This document shows positions 8,357 through 19,513 of a stretch of DNA of 64,000 bases, piece after piece (within the stretch, counting starts at the first letter, position 1; every line of letters starts with the position of its first letter). The DNA comes from Rothia sp035916755 (GTDB lineage Bacteria > Actinomycetota > Actinomycetes > Actinomycetales > Micrococcaceae). Below the pieces are notes generated by a model. The model saw only the letters and a program-made list of their open reading frames with translations, was not told the DNA's origin and did not search any database. The DNA lies in the NCBI RefSeq assembly GCF_035916755.1, contig NZ_JAYWIX010000008.1, positions 62,001 through 126,000 of the forward strand, given 5' to 3'. The translations under genes and the position numbers were made by a program.

Positions 8357-9757
8357 CTACTGGTTACTGAGGGTTGCTGCGAACCGATCAACGGTGTTTT
8401 TGGCGGCATCGGTGTCTTCAAGGTCGTTCATGATAACCGAGAAAACCAATACTCGACCTGATTCTGTGACGGTGTAGCCGGTGAGTGAGAGCACGGAGTT
8501 GAGGGTGCCGGTTTTAGCGCGGACGACCCCGCGACCACCGAACTCGTCCGCGTCGTTGAAGCGGTTAGCGAGCCCCAGGGTGCCGCTGTAGCCGGCTACC
8601 GGCAGGCCCTGCAGGGTGAGGCGTTCGCTAGTGCTTCCGTTGACTGCGCGCAGGGCAATGCTGGTGAGCAGTTCGTTGCTGATCTTGTTGTTCATGGAAA
8701 GTCCGCTGAGGTCAACCTGGGTGTAGTTGGTGGGTAGGCCGGCGGTGGAGAGAGCCTCGCGTACGGCGGTAATTGCCCCTTGGCTAGAGCCGTCGCTGCC
8801 GGTGAGAGCAGAAAGGTTTCGGCCTAGGGTTTCAGCCAGGGAGTTGTCTGATTCCTGCATCATGAGAGCCGACTGCTCTGCGGCGGTGGCTGACTGTACG
8901 GCCGCAATCTCGCGTCCGCTGCTGGGGGCTGTGAGCTGCTCGCCTGCGGTGAAGGTGAGCCCGGCGTCCGCCCCTAATCTGTTGAGAGCCTCTACCAGTA
9001 CCTGCTGCACTTCTGCCGGGGCATTGGTAGGACGGCTGCTGCTTGAGGCGGTTCCGTCGCTGGTGGGGGAGTAGTGGGAGTAGAAGGCGAGGGGGGTTAC
9101 CGCGCTGATGAAGCCGGAGTCGATATCTTCCTGGGCCCATTCTGGGTTGAGGGAGCTACCGGAAAAGATGGTGGTGTCCAGGTTGAGGGTGAGGGCTTTG
9201 CCGCTGATGCCATGATCTTTAAGGCCCTCGATGGTGCGTTCAGCCAGTGTCTCAATGCCGGCATGACCCATCACTGCGGTGGGGTCGGAATGCCCGGGAA
9301 CCAGCAGGGTGTCGCCGCCAGCTACCAGGGTGAGGGTTGAGTCGTCGTTGAGGTCAACGGACGTGGTGAAGCGGGCTTGGGGCGCAGTGGTCAGCAGGGC
9401 GTAGTCCACGAGTAGCTTCATGTTGGACGCCGGGGTTCGGCTCGCCTGGGCCTCACGGGAGTAGAGGCTCTGGCCGGTTTCTGCATCAAGAACCTGGGCT
9501 GAGAAAACCCCCTGGCTTAGACCGTCAAGGACGCTATCGAGCTCTGTGCTCAGGGCAGCTGAATCGAGAGCGTCGCCCGCGCCTGCTTTTGTCACCGCAA
9601 CCGGCGAGGTAGTGATATCAGGGGCTACCGAGGCTTCACGAAGGTCCTGGGCTTCCTGCCAGGCCGGTACAGCCCAGGCTCCTGCTGCTGCGCACCCAGC
9701 TGCGAGCAGGGCAGTAACCACCCAGGCGGTCAGGGGGCGTCGGTGAGAAGTGGCCAT
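8357..9757 (-). CDS. dacB: D-alanyl-D-alanine carboxypeptidase/endopeptidase, PBP4 class
   Basis: 466 aa. Contains the three active-site motifs of the S13 (DacB/PBP4) family in order: SNMK at residues 111-114 (nucleophile Ser111), SDN in QESDNSLAE near residue 300, and KTG in AKTGTLNS near residue 415. It trims or opens peptidoglycan peptide cross-links outside the membrane. The N-terminus has a hydrophobic segment ending in AAGC22, a weak lipobox, so it is either a lipoprotein or membrane anchored. The start has GGAGG 4 bases upstream. It is divergent from ppa and ends at a shared terminator. Confidence 0.9.
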   Translation of the reverse strand: MATSHRRPLTAWVVTALLAAGCAAAGAWAVPAWQEAQDLREASVAPDITTSPVAVTKAGAGDALDSAALSTELDSVLDGLSQGVFSAQVLDAETGQSLYSREAQASRTPASNMKLLVDYALLTTAPQARFTTSVDLNDDSTLTLVAGGDTLLVPGHSDPTAVMGHAGIETLAERTIEGLKDHGISGKALTLNLDTTIFSGSSLNPEWAQEDIDSGFISAVTPLAFYSHYSPTSDGTASSSSRPTNAPAEVQQVLVEALNRLGADAGLTFTAGEQLTAPSSGREIAAVQSATAAEQSALMMQESDNSLAETLGRNLSALTGSDGSSQGAITAVREALSTAGLPTNYTQVDLSGLSMNNKISNELLTSIALRAVNGSTSERLTLQGLPVAGYSGTLGLANRFNDADEFGGRGVVRAKTGTLNSVLSLTGYTVTESGRVLVFSVIMNDLEDTDAAKNTVDRFAATLSNQ

Positions 9758-9965
9758 GAAACCTCCACAGGTTAGCTCTTGGGCGAAGGGGTCCTTCTAT
9801 ATAGGGTATATGTCTAACCTTGGAAGCAGAGGCATGTAATACGGGTGACACTGGCGCGCCTGCCCTGTAAAAAGGCTTCACCTTGCCGGTTCTCGGTTAG
9901 ACTAATATGCCGAACCACTCGCGCGCAGCGCGGGTCAAACACACCACTCAACCAGGAGGTTCCCC

Positions 9966-10484
9966 TTGGAACTCGACGTCACGATTGAAATTAACCGCGG
10001 CTCACGCGTCAAGTACGAAATTGACCACGAAACCGGCCGCCTACGTCTGGACCGCGTACTGTTCACCTCCATGCAGTACCCCACCGCCTACGGCTACTTT
10101 GAAGATACCCTGGGCGAAGACGGCGATCCCCTCGACGCCATGGTTATTCTCGATGTTGACGTTGTTCCCGGCGTGCTGGTTGAAGCCCGCCCCATCGGTG
10201 TTTTCCGTATGACTGACGAAGCTGGCGGCGACGACAAGGTTCTGTGTGTTCCCGCAGATAAGCGCTACAACCACATCCAGGAAATCGGCGATGTCGCTGA
10301 CCAGCTCAAGGAAGAAATCAAGCACTTCTTCGAGCGCTACAAGGATCTGGAACCCGGCAAGTGGGTTAAGGGCGAGGGCTGGGAAGACCGCGTTTTCGCT
10401 GAGAAGCTGGTAGCTGAGGCCCAGGTTCGTTTTGAGAAGTCGCACTACAAGTCCGCTGCTGAAGCTGAAGCAGACGATAACTAA
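9966..10484 (+). CDS. ppa: Inorganic pyrophosphatase
   Basis: 172-aa family I inorganic diphosphatase. It hydrolyses pyrophosphate to phosphate and pulls forward biosynthetic reactions in the cytosol. Signature residues are present: E-I-N-R-G-S at residues 8-13, YPTAYGYFEDT, and the metal-binding EDGDPLDAMV motif. The start is a TTG, supported by AGGAGGT 5 bases upstream and by the expected MELDVTIEI beginning. Monocistronic: it is followed by a strong terminator. Confidence 0.95.
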   Translation: MELDVTIEINRGSRVKYEIDHETGRLRLDRVLFTSMQYPTAYGYFEDTLGEDGDPLDAMVILDVDVVPGVLVEARPIGVFRMTDEAGGDDKVLCVPADKRYNHIQEIGDVADQLKEEIKHFFERYKDLEPGKWVKGEGWEDRVFAEKLVAEAQVRFEKSHYKSAAEAEADDN

Positions 10485-10530
10485 AGACTTGGTGGGGTAG
10501 CGAAAGCTAACTAGTGCCCCCACTGGGATA

Positions 10531-10566
10531 GGAGGCTGGGCCCTGCACGGGGCCCAGCCTCCGCCC
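10531..10566 (+). terminator. Intrinsic terminator after ppa
   Basis: 13-bp perfect stem 10531-10543 / 10550-10562 with a six-base loop, downstream of ppa. The T-run after it is poor, so strength is uncertain. Confidence 0.75.
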
Positions 10567-10638
10567 CCTTAAAGGTGCGGACGCCGGTGGGCGGCTTGGG
10601 TAGGCCGGGACGGTGCGGAGCCGGTAGAGTGGGGTGGC

Positions 10639-11769
10639 ATGAGCTCATCTTCTTTGCCTCTGAATTTCTCTTTAGCCCATAAGATTGCCGGTGTGCTGGC
10701 TCCGGCTGGCCCGCGCGCTGAGGCCGCGGCTAAGCGGCGGGCTGTTGAAGAGATGCGCTATGCGGCAACCGCTGCTGTTGACCATGTGCACGCTATTACG
10801 CAGCTGGCTGCGGCTGAGAATCTGCACGACTCTGAGCTGCTGATCGTTGATAGGGCTACCTGGGTGAAGGCTAACACCCAGTCGTTTGAGGTCATGCTGG
10901 GCCCCATCGCCCAAGAGGTGCTGGGCCAGCGCTTAGCTAAACTCTCTGATGCCGAGTATGCTGTGACCGAGATTGGCGGGGCGGCAGAAATCGGGGGTGT
11001 GCTGGCTTTCCTGTCTACCCGCGTCCTGGGCCAGTACGACCCCTATGCGGCCCTGGCTGGCCACGGTGCCGCCGGGGGCCGCCTGATGATTGTGGCCCCT
11101 AATCTGATGAAGCTGGAAGAAGAGCTGAACCTTGACCCGGCTGATTTCCGCCTGTGGGTTGCCCTGCACGAGCAGACCCACCGGGTGCAGTTTGCCGCTG
11201 CCCCCTGGCTGCGCGATTACTTGCTGGATCTCATGCATCGCCTGGGCCGCGAACTTGGGGAGACCACTGATAACCTGCCTGAGCGTATTGCCGCTGCCGC
11301 TACCGGGGCGGTGCGGGGTATGAAGAAGCAGGAGGCTCCGGGGGAGAGCATAGAGGCTACCCGCCCCGCTGGTGCTGCCCTGCTGCTCAGCGATGAGGGC
11401 AAGGACCTGCTGGACCGTATCACCGGCGTCATGAGCCTGCTCGAGGGCCACGCCAACGTGGTCATGGATGCCGTTGATTCCTCGATCGTCCCTTCCGTTA
11501 AAACCATCCGCCGCCGGTTTGAACGCCGCAGCCAGACCCAAGGCTTCTTCCCCCGCTTTATGAGCAAGCTGCTGGGCATGGACGCCAAGATGGCCCAGTA
11601 CAAGAACGGCCAAAAGTTTGTGCAGGCTGTGATCGACGAGGTGGGCATGGAGCTGTTCAACCGTGTCTGGCAGGCCCCCGAGAACCTACCCACGGTGGCC
11701 GAAATTCATGCTCCCAGCCTCTGGATTGAGCGGGTACTGGGCGCAGACCTAGAGGAAGAGAAGAATTAG
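10639..11769 (+). CDS. Zinc-dependent metalloprotease of the actinobacterial DUF2342 family
   Basis: 376 aa. Residues near 175-185 read LHEQTHRVQF, a HExxH zinc-binding site, followed further on by EGHANVVMDAVD, where the glutamate is the probable third ligand. This is the pattern of the DUF2342 / putative F420-biosynthesis-associated family, which in actinobacteria characteristically stands next to tilS, as here. It overlaps tilS by one base (TAGTG), so they are translationally coupled. The family has no proven substrate and the F420 link is a name only. Identity as a zincin-like protein is secure; role is unknown. Confidence 0.85.
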   Translation: MSSSSLPLNFSLAHKIAGVLAPAGPRAEAAAKRRAVEEMRYAATAAVDHVHAITQLAAAENLHDSELLIVDRATWVKANTQSFEVMLGPIAQEVLGQRLAKLSDAEYAVTEIGGAAEIGGVLAFLSTRVLGQYDPYAALAGHGAAGGRLMIVAPNLMKLEEELNLDPADFRLWVALHEQTHRVQFAAAPWLRDYLLDLMHRLGRELGETTDNLPERIAAAATGAVRGMKKQEAPGESIEATRPAGAALLLSDEGKDLLDRITGVMSLLEGHANVVMDAVDSSIVPSVKTIRRRFERRSQTQGFFPRFMSKLLGMDAKMAQYKNGQKFVQAVIDEVGMELFNRVWQAPENLPTVAEIHAPSLWIERVLGADLEEEKN

Positions 11770-12962
11770 TGCAGCAACGTAAAACCCGTCTGAATCCCCT
11801 AGTGGGGGCTGCCCGCCGCGAGGTTGCCGGTGTACTGGAGCAGGTATTTGGGGCAGGTACAGTTGCTCCTACCGGATCGTCAGGACGCCCGGGCACAGGA
11901 TCTGAGGCCCAGCAGGTTCCCCTGGTGCTGGCTGCCGTATCGGGTGGCCCCGACTCCTTGGCCTTAGCGGTTCTGTTGGCCCACTTTAACCGGCGTCAGG
12001 ACGTGCGCGTGGGAGCGGTTGTGGTTGACCACCAGCTTCAGGACGGCTCCGCCCAGGTTGCCGAGCGCACCGCCCAGATTCTGCGGGAGCTGGGCCTTAG
12101 CCCGGTGCTGGTAGAAACCGTGACCGTTGAAGAGGGCAAGGAGGGGCCCGAAATGGCGGCCCGCACCGCCCGATACGGTGCTTTCGCCCAGGCGCTGGCC
12201 GCTACCGGGGCTGACGCCGTTGCCCTGGGCCATACCCTCGACGACCAGGCCGAAACCGTACTGCTGGGCCTGGCACGCGGCTCCGGTACCCGCTCCCTGG
12301 CGGGTATGCCCGTGGACCGCACCGAAGACCACCCCGCCGGCCCGGTACGGGTCATCCGCCCCCTGCTCGCCTTGCGCCGGGCAGATATCGAAGAGATCTG
12401 CGCTGACGCGAGCCTCACCCCCTGGCAGGACCCCACCAACACCGACCAGTCGCTCATGCGCGCCCGCGTGCGCCACAGCGTCCTGCCCTACCTCGAAGAA
12501 CACCTGGGCGGCGGCGTCGCCATCTCCCTGGCCCGCACCGCAACCATCGCCGGGGCGGACGCCGACTACCTGGCGTCCGCTGCCCAGCAGGCCCTGGGCG
12601 AAGTGCTAGTGGACGCGGACGCCCTCGCCCCCGCAGGCGCCGATATTGAAGGTCTGCTCGGGGTGGAGCCCAGCAGGGACATGGTTGTGCTTAACCGCGC
12701 CGTACTTGCCGCCCTGCACCCGGCCCTGCGCACCCGCGTCCTCGCCCTAGCTCTTGAACAAGCCGGTGGCATCGCCCCGGGCTTTGAGCGTCTTGCAGCT
12801 CTCGACGCCTTTGTGGGCGACCACTCGATTGCCGGCCCCCTCCAGCTACCCGGCCATATTTCTGCCTACCGCCGTCGCCCCGGTGCAACTATCACCCGGG
12901 CAGGTCAGAGCTATAACCTCAAGAAAACAGGCCTCATCGTTTTACTCAAGACCGCCCTATAA
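11769..12962 (+). CDS. tilS: tRNA(Ile)-lysidine synthase
   Basis: 397 aa. The PP-loop ATP-pyrophosphatase motif SGGPDS occurs near residue 60, followed by VVDHQLQ and LGHTLDDQAETVLLGLARGSG, all typical of TilS. The enzyme converts C34 of the CAU-anticodon tRNA-Ile to lysidine, which makes it read AUA. GTG start overlapping the stop of the upstream metalloprotease gene by one base. tilS-hpt-ftsH is a common bacterial order and is kept here. The gene contains three copies of the recurrent GCGTCCGC motif, two of them facing each other at 12555-12580. Confidence 0.93.
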   Translation: MQQRKTRLNPLVGAARREVAGVLEQVFGAGTVAPTGSSGRPGTGSEAQQVPLVLAAVSGGPDSLALAVLLAHFNRRQDVRVGAVVVDHQLQDGSAQVAERTAQILRELGLSPVLVETVTVEEGKEGPEMAARTARYGAFAQALAATGADAVALGHTLDDQAETVLLGLARGSGTRSLAGMPVDRTEDHPAGPVRVIRPLLALRRADIEEICADASLTPWQDPTNTDQSLMRARVRHSVLPYLEEHLGGGVAISLARTATIAGADADYLASAAQQALGEVLVDADALAPAGADIEGLLGVEPSRDMVVLNRAVLAALHPALRTRVLALALEQAGGIAPGFERLAALDAFVGDHSIAGPLQLPGHISAYRRRPGATITRAGQSYNLKKTGLIVLLKTAL

Positions 12963-13046
12963 ACCATACTTAAAGGTGAACACGCGCTTTGCCCTACCCA
13001 ACAGGGCAGGGCGCACACCCTTTGAACCAGCAGAAAGCGATCAACC

Positions 13047-13598
13047 GTGGACGCACTCGACGTACAGAACGACATCAAGCACGTTCTCTTCACCAAAGAA
13101 GAAATCGACGCCAAGATTAAAGAACTTGCCGCCCAAATCGACAAGGACTACGAAGGCCGCGACGTACTGCTGGTCGGCGTACTCAAGGGCGCCATCATGG
13201 TCGTAGCCGACCTCTCCCGTGCCCTCAAGGCCCACTACACCATGGACTGGATGGCCGTCTCATCCTACGGTTCAGGCACCAAGTCATCTGGCGTCGTCCG
13301 CATCCTCAAGGACCTTGACACCGACCTGACCGGCCGCGACGTGCTCATCGTCGAAGACATCATCGACTCCGGCCTGACCCTCAAGTGGCTCCAGCAGAAC
13401 CTGGTTTCCCGCGGCGCTAACTCGGTCGAAATCTGCACCCTGCTGCGCAAGCCCAAGAGCGTTAAGACCGACGTTGAGGTCAAGTACGTTGGCTGGGACA
13501 TCGAACCCGAATTCGTGGTTGGCTACGGCCTGGACTTCGCCGAGCGCTACCGCAACCTGGACTGCATCGTCACCCTGGCCCCGCACGTCTACTCCTAA
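13047..13598 (+). CDS. hpt: Hypoxanthine phosphoribosyltransferase
   Basis: 183-aa purine-salvage enzyme that makes IMP and GMP from hypoxanthine or guanine and PRPP. The PRPP-binding motif VLIVEDIIDSGLTL is at about residues 98-111, and VGVLKGA near residue 46 is the PPi-binding loop. GTG start with an AGAAAG sequence upstream. It follows tilS by 84 bp and precedes ftsH, the usual order. Confidence 0.93.
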   Translation: MDALDVQNDIKHVLFTKEEIDAKIKELAAQIDKDYEGRDVLLVGVLKGAIMVVADLSRALKAHYTMDWMAVSSYGSGTKSSGVVRILKDLDTDLTGRDVLIVEDIIDSGLTLKWLQQNLVSRGANSVEICTLLRKPKSVKTDVEVKYVGWDIEPEFVVGYGLDFAERYRNLDCIVTLAPHVYS

Positions 13599-13905
13599 AC
13601 AGCGAGCACCTGTCAGAGAGCCCTGGCAGACTCCCCTCCTCCGACTAACCTTCTTGCTCCTCGCCTGGAGGCTCGTCGCAATTCATGCCAGACCCAGCCA
13701 GTCGGCTACGGGGAATCCACCAGGGCTTGCTTTGCTGGCCCTTTAGCCCTGAGGTGAAAACCTTGAGGTATCAAGCAAGCACTCAGCAACTTTAGGTACA
13801 TTAGATAGGTCTAGGCCCACCTGCACCCACTGCCGGGTGCTGGGGCTACCTTTGTGCGGGGCGCACACGGCGCCCCGCCCCGTTATTTTTGTGGAAGGCG
13901 CGGCT
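13599..13905. other. hpt-ftsH intergenic region
   Basis: 307 bp without a supported gene. It presumably holds the ftsH promoter; a TACATT/TAGATA sequence near 13796-13806 could be a -10 region but no convincing pair was found. No strong terminator hairpin was seen for hpt. Confidence 0.4.
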
Positions 13906-15998
<2,093 letters not shown>

Positions 15999-15999
<1 letters not shown>

Positions 16000-16565
16000 T
16001 GGCAGTTGACCAGCCCCGTATCGAGGCAGCCATCCGTGAGATTCTGCTGGCTATCGGTGAAGATCCCACCCGTGACGGTCTGCTCGATACCCCGGCCCGT
16101 GTAGCCCGCGCCTATGACGAAATGTTTGCCGGTCTGCACCAGAGCGCCGGTGACATTCTGGGCACCACCTTCGACATTGACCACTCCGAGCTAGTGCTGG
16201 TGAAGGACATTCCCTTCTACTCCACCTGCGAGCACCACCTGGTGCCCTTCTTCGGGCACGCCCACATTGGCTACATTCCTGGTGGCGACGGCAAGGTTAC
16301 CGGCCTATCGAAGCTAGCCCGCCTGGTCGATGTCTACGCTAAGCGCCCCCAGGTGCAGGAGCGTCTGACCACCCAGGTGATTGAGGCTCTTGAAGAGCAC
16401 CTGCAGCCTACCGGTGCAATTGTGGTGATTCAGGCTGAGCATATGTGCATGTCCATGCGCGGTGTGCGTAAGCCCGGGGCGAAGACGGTGACGAGTGCCG
16501 TCCGCGGGGCCCTGCGCGACCCCGCCACCCGTGCCGAGGCCATGAGCCTGATCAACGCCTCTTGA
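15999..16565 (+). CDS. folE: GTP cyclohydrolase I
   Basis: 188 aa. It catalyses the first step of folate synthesis, GTP to dihydroneopterin triphosphate. Zinc and catalytic signatures are visible: STCEHHLVPFFGHAHIGYIP around residues 71-90, with Cys and His zinc ligands, and QAEHMCMSMRGV around 147-158 with the third ligand Cys. The ATG overlaps the ftsH stop by one base. folE is separated from folP by an unusual insert bounded by duplicated terminators. Confidence 0.96.
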
Positions 16566-16592
16566 CGTCCCTCAAAGGGACCTGATTTTCAA

Positions 16593-16638
16593 AAAAGGAC
16601 CGCATATTATGCGGTCCTTTTTAGGTTTTGCGGTCCCC
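16593..16638 (+). repeat. 46-bp direct repeat, copy 1, containing a terminator hairpin
   Basis: Contains a hairpin formed by AAAGGACCGCAT and its complement with a T-run, then a GGTTTTGCGGTCCCC tail. The copy at 17359-17404 matches it at 45 of 46 positions, the one difference being in the hairpin loop. Copy 1 terminates folE. Confidence 0.9.
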
Positions 16639-16786
16639 ATAATCTGAGAGCAGATTAGAAGCGTATTGGATTCGCTGGGAGATGTAAGGAGCGAGAGAGC
16701 CTAGATTCAAGCTAAGGGGTCTTAGATGATGAGCGATGAAGTGGTTCTGAAATTGTGTCTAAAAGCATGTACTAGCATAGTGTCCT

Positions 16787-17341
16787 ATGCATACACCTCA
16801 AGAATTTCCTCATCAGTCAGTAGGCCAATCTGTCGAAGGTACGGATTTCCAAAATAATACTGTCACAAGATCCATGGTTCATCGAAAGCCTAAGCGTAAA
16901 TGGATTGTTCCTGTCTCGGTAGGATTTCTATCATTTTTACTAGGGTTATTTATCGGTGCGGCGCTTATCATTAGCAGCGATGAGTACAAAGCTGGGGAAA
17001 TCGCGTTGGCCGAAGCGCAACAAGCTACCCAACAGCCCTCTACCATGACTGCGAGTGAAGCTGCACTTACGTGTGGTATTGCAGACAAGAAGGGGCTGTA
17101 TATGCCGGGCACTAGCGATAATTCTGTGGCTGAAATTTTTTATGCAACAGAGGAAAATCCGGATTACGATATTCTTGCTGAAGACGTTGCCTGCTTCTTA
17201 ATCAATCTTGGGGCAACCCAAGCAGATCTTGAGACTCTAGATGAAGCTTCGGTGACAGGTTCACCGCGTTCTGTGGTTATACCGGGGTATCAGATTCGAA
17301 ATCGTGGTGATGGTATAGTTATGGTCTTTGACGCTGAATAA
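16787..17341 (+). CDS. Hypothetical single-pass membrane protein inserted in the fol cluster
   Basis: 184 aa with a basic region (RKPKRKW) followed by one membrane segment at about residues 39-62, then a soluble, acidic, probably extracytoplasmic domain with two cysteines (near residues 94 and 136) that could pair. No family recognised. Base composition is visibly more AT-rich and codon use less biased than in folE and folP on either side. It is enclosed by two copies of the 46-bp terminator repeat, so it is transcriptionally isolated and probably arrived, or was left behind, by recombination. Confidence 0.6.
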   Translation: MHTPQEFPHQSVGQSVEGTDFQNNTVTRSMVHRKPKRKWIVPVSVGFLSFLLGLFIGAALIISSDEYKAGEIALAEAQQATQQPSTMTASEAALTCGIADKKGLYMPGTSDNSVAEIFYATEENPDYDILAEDVACFLINLGATQADLETLDEASVTGSPRSVVIPGYQIRNRGDGIVMVFDAE

Positions 17342-17358
17342 GTTTTTCGTAGGGGAGT

Positions 17359-17404
17359 AAAAGGACCGCATAATATGCGGTCCTTTTTAGGTTTTGCGGT
17401 CCCC
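17359..17404 (+). repeat. 46-bp direct repeat, copy 2, containing a terminator hairpin
   Basis: Second copy of the repeat at 16593-16638 with one base changed in the loop. It terminates the inserted membrane-protein gene and lies 41 bp before folP. Confidence 0.9.
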
Positions 17405-17445
17405 TTGGCTCAGGCGGGTAGGAATCCGGGTGTTAGCCTGGGTGC

Positions 17446-18339
17446 ATGACTCTTCCCCACGCGCACGGCTCCTACGACAACCTGCCCACCGACCGCACCC
17501 TGATTATGGGTATTCTCAACGTCACCCCCGACTCCTTCTCCGACGGTGGTCTGCACGCGGACGCCGCCACGGCAGTTGCGCACGCCAAGGCCCTGGTTGC
17601 CCAGGGGGCAGACATTATCGATGTGGGAGGGGAATCCACCCGCCCCGGCGCCACCCGGGTGCCGCTGGCTGAGGAGCAGCGCCGCGTCCTGCCCGTTATC
17701 GAAGCTTTAGCCGCCGAGAATATCGTCATGTCGGTTGATACCCTCAACCCCGAAACCGCCCGCGCCGCCGTCGCCGCTGGGGCCCACATCATCAACGATG
17801 TTGCCGGGATGAGCCTGCGCGAAGACATGATTGAGACCGTTGCTGAGCTGAGCGTACCCTATATCCTCATGCACTCGCGCGGCACCTCCCTCACCATGGA
17901 CTCCCAAGCTGTCTACACCGATGTCGCCGCTGAAGTCTTCAAGGAGCTTTTCACCCTGCGCGAGCAGCTCATCACCGGGGGAGTGGCTCCTGAGCAGATT
18001 ATTCTGGACCCCGGCCCCGGCTTCGCTAAACAGGGGGAGCAGAACTGGCAGATTCTGGCGGGCCTGCAGGCCCTGGCCACCGAGGGGCACCGGGTGCTGG
18101 TGGCCGGTTCCCGTAAGCGCTTTATTGCCAGGCTTCTGCAGGAGCAGGACGCCGCAGCCTCCGGCCTGCCCGCAGAGCAGGTTGCTGAGCGAGTGGCAAC
18201 CGAACGGGACGTCGCCAGCGCGGCTCTTTCAGTCATGGCTGCTGAGGCAGGGGCCTGGGCTGTGCGCGTGCATAATGTGCAGGCAACCGCTGACGCCCTG
18301 GCCGTGCGCGCAGCCTGGCGGCAGGCGTCCGCCCGCTAG
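17446..18339 (+). CDS. folP: Dihydropteroate synthase
   Basis: 297 aa. Condenses pABA with the pterin diphosphate; this is the sulfonamide target. The two family signatures are present: IMGILNVTPDSFSDGG near residues 21-36 and GADIIDVGGESTRPGA near 55-70, plus AGSRKRF near 221-227. ATG start. The gene ends with a copy of the GCGTCCGC motif (18325-18332) encoding the last residues QASAR. It is followed by 260 bp before folB. Confidence 0.95.
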   Translation: MTLPHAHGSYDNLPTDRTLIMGILNVTPDSFSDGGLHADAATAVAHAKALVAQGADIIDVGGESTRPGATRVPLAEEQRRVLPVIEALAAENIVMSVDTLNPETARAAVAAGAHIINDVAGMSLREDMIETVAELSVPYILMHSRGTSLTMDSQAVYTDVAAEVFKELFTLREQLITGGVAPEQIILDPGPGFAKQGEQNWQILAGLQALATEGHRVLVAGSRKRFIARLLQEQDAAASGLPAEQVAERVATERDVASAALSVMAAEAGAWAVRVHNVQATADALAVRAAWRQASAR

Positions 18340-18606
18340 GGGTAGCTGGGCGGTAGTCGGGTGCGACACAGAAGCGTCATAAATGAAAATGTCTTTGTGA
18401 CTTTAAGCGCTTTAGAGGTCGTACTTTAGGCCCGCTTAACTACCGCTTTTTCCAACAAATGCCCGGGTGAAGCTGTCTTTAGGTATGTCTAAGGGCACAC
18501 ACAGCGGTCACCGGGCAGTGCCCCCGGGGCGTGGATAATGGCTACAAAGCACCGGCGCTTCAATCCTGAACTACCACCGGTGAACCAGACTCGGTGAAAG
18601 GTGACC

Positions 18607-19017
18607 ATGCACGATCACAGCTCATCGTCGGACCAACGAGATTACTCCCGTACCGACCGCATTACGCTCACTGGCGTGGGTAGCGTGGGCTACCACGGCG
18701 TACTCGACTCTGAGAAGCAGACCGGGCAGCCCTTCTTCGTCGATATCACCATGTTCACGGACTTCACCCAGGCTACCGCCACCGACAACGTCGCGCACAC
18801 CGTCAACTACGCCGAAGTAGCAGAGGTCATCCGCGAAATCGTGACCGGTGAATCCCTCGACCTTATCGAAACCCTGGCCGAGCGTATCGCGTCCGCTGTG
18901 CTTGAGAAGTTCCCCCTGCTCGCGGTTGAACTAACCGTGCACAAGCCCAAGGCCCCTATCGAGGTGACCTTCGCTGATGTGTCGGTGACGATTTTTAGGG
19001 AGAAGCATGCCGGTTAA
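18607..19017 (+). CDS. folB: Dihydroneopterin aldolase
   Basis: 136 aa from the ATG at 18607. A GTG six bases earlier is in frame, but GAAAGGTG is better spaced for the ATG. Contains GYHGVLDSEKQTGQPF with the conserved Tyr/Glu region, then VNYAEVAEVI, and the Lys in VHKPKAP used for catalysis. Makes 6-hydroxymethyldihydropterin for folK. Overlaps folK by 11 bp. Confidence 0.94.
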   Translation: MHDHSSSSDQRDYSRTDRITLTGVGSVGYHGVLDSEKQTGQPFFVDITMFTDFTQATATDNVAHTVNYAEVAEVIREIVTGESLDLIETLAERIASAVLEKFPLLAVELTVHKPKAPIEVTFADVSVTIFREKHAG

Positions 19018-19513
19018 AGCGATCCTTGCCCTGGGCTCTAACCTGGGTGATAGCGAAGACACCCTCATCAAGGCGATTGGTGATATCTGCTCCCACGAGA
19101 AAATCGCGGTAACCAAGATTTCCCCTATCGCTATCACGGCACCAGTGGGCGGCCCGGCTGGCCAGCCAGACTACGCCAACATGGTGGTCGAGATTGAGAC
19201 CAGCCTGCGCCCCTTCCTGCTGTTGGAATACACCCAGCAGATTGAGCAGAAGCACCACCGCACCCGCGACGTCCGCTGGGGTCCGCGCACCCTCGATATC
19301 GACATCATCGATATTGCCTCACTTGAGATGGACGACCCAGACCTCACCCTGCCCCACCCGCGCGCCGCTGAACGCGCCTTTGTGCTGGAGCCCTGGGCCC
19401 GCATGGACCCCTCAGCCCTGCTCCTCGGCTCATCGGTACGCCAGCTGGCAGACAAGGCAGCGGACGCCGGGGGCATCCGCGAGTTCCACCCCGCACCGGT
19501 GGTCTGCGCGTGA
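19007..19513 (+). CDS. folK: 2-amino-4-hydroxy-6-hydroxymethyldihydropteridine pyrophosphokinase
   Basis: 168-aa HPPK. Signature elements: LGSNLGD at residues 9-15, and the catalytic loop RWGPRTLDIDIIDI near residues 90-103, where the paired aspartates bind Mg-ATP. It transfers pyrophosphate from ATP to the pterin for FolP. Overlaps both folB (11 bp) and the following DUF3180 gene (4 bp), so the three are one operon. Confidence 0.95.
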   Translation: MPVKAILALGSNLGDSEDTLIKAIGDICSHEKIAVTKISPIAITAPVGGPAGQPDYANMVVEIETSLRPFLLLEYTQQIEQKHHRTRDVRWGPRTLDIDIIDIASLEMDDPDLTLPHPRAAERAFVLEPWARMDPSALLLGSSVRQLADKAADAGGIREFHPAPVVCA

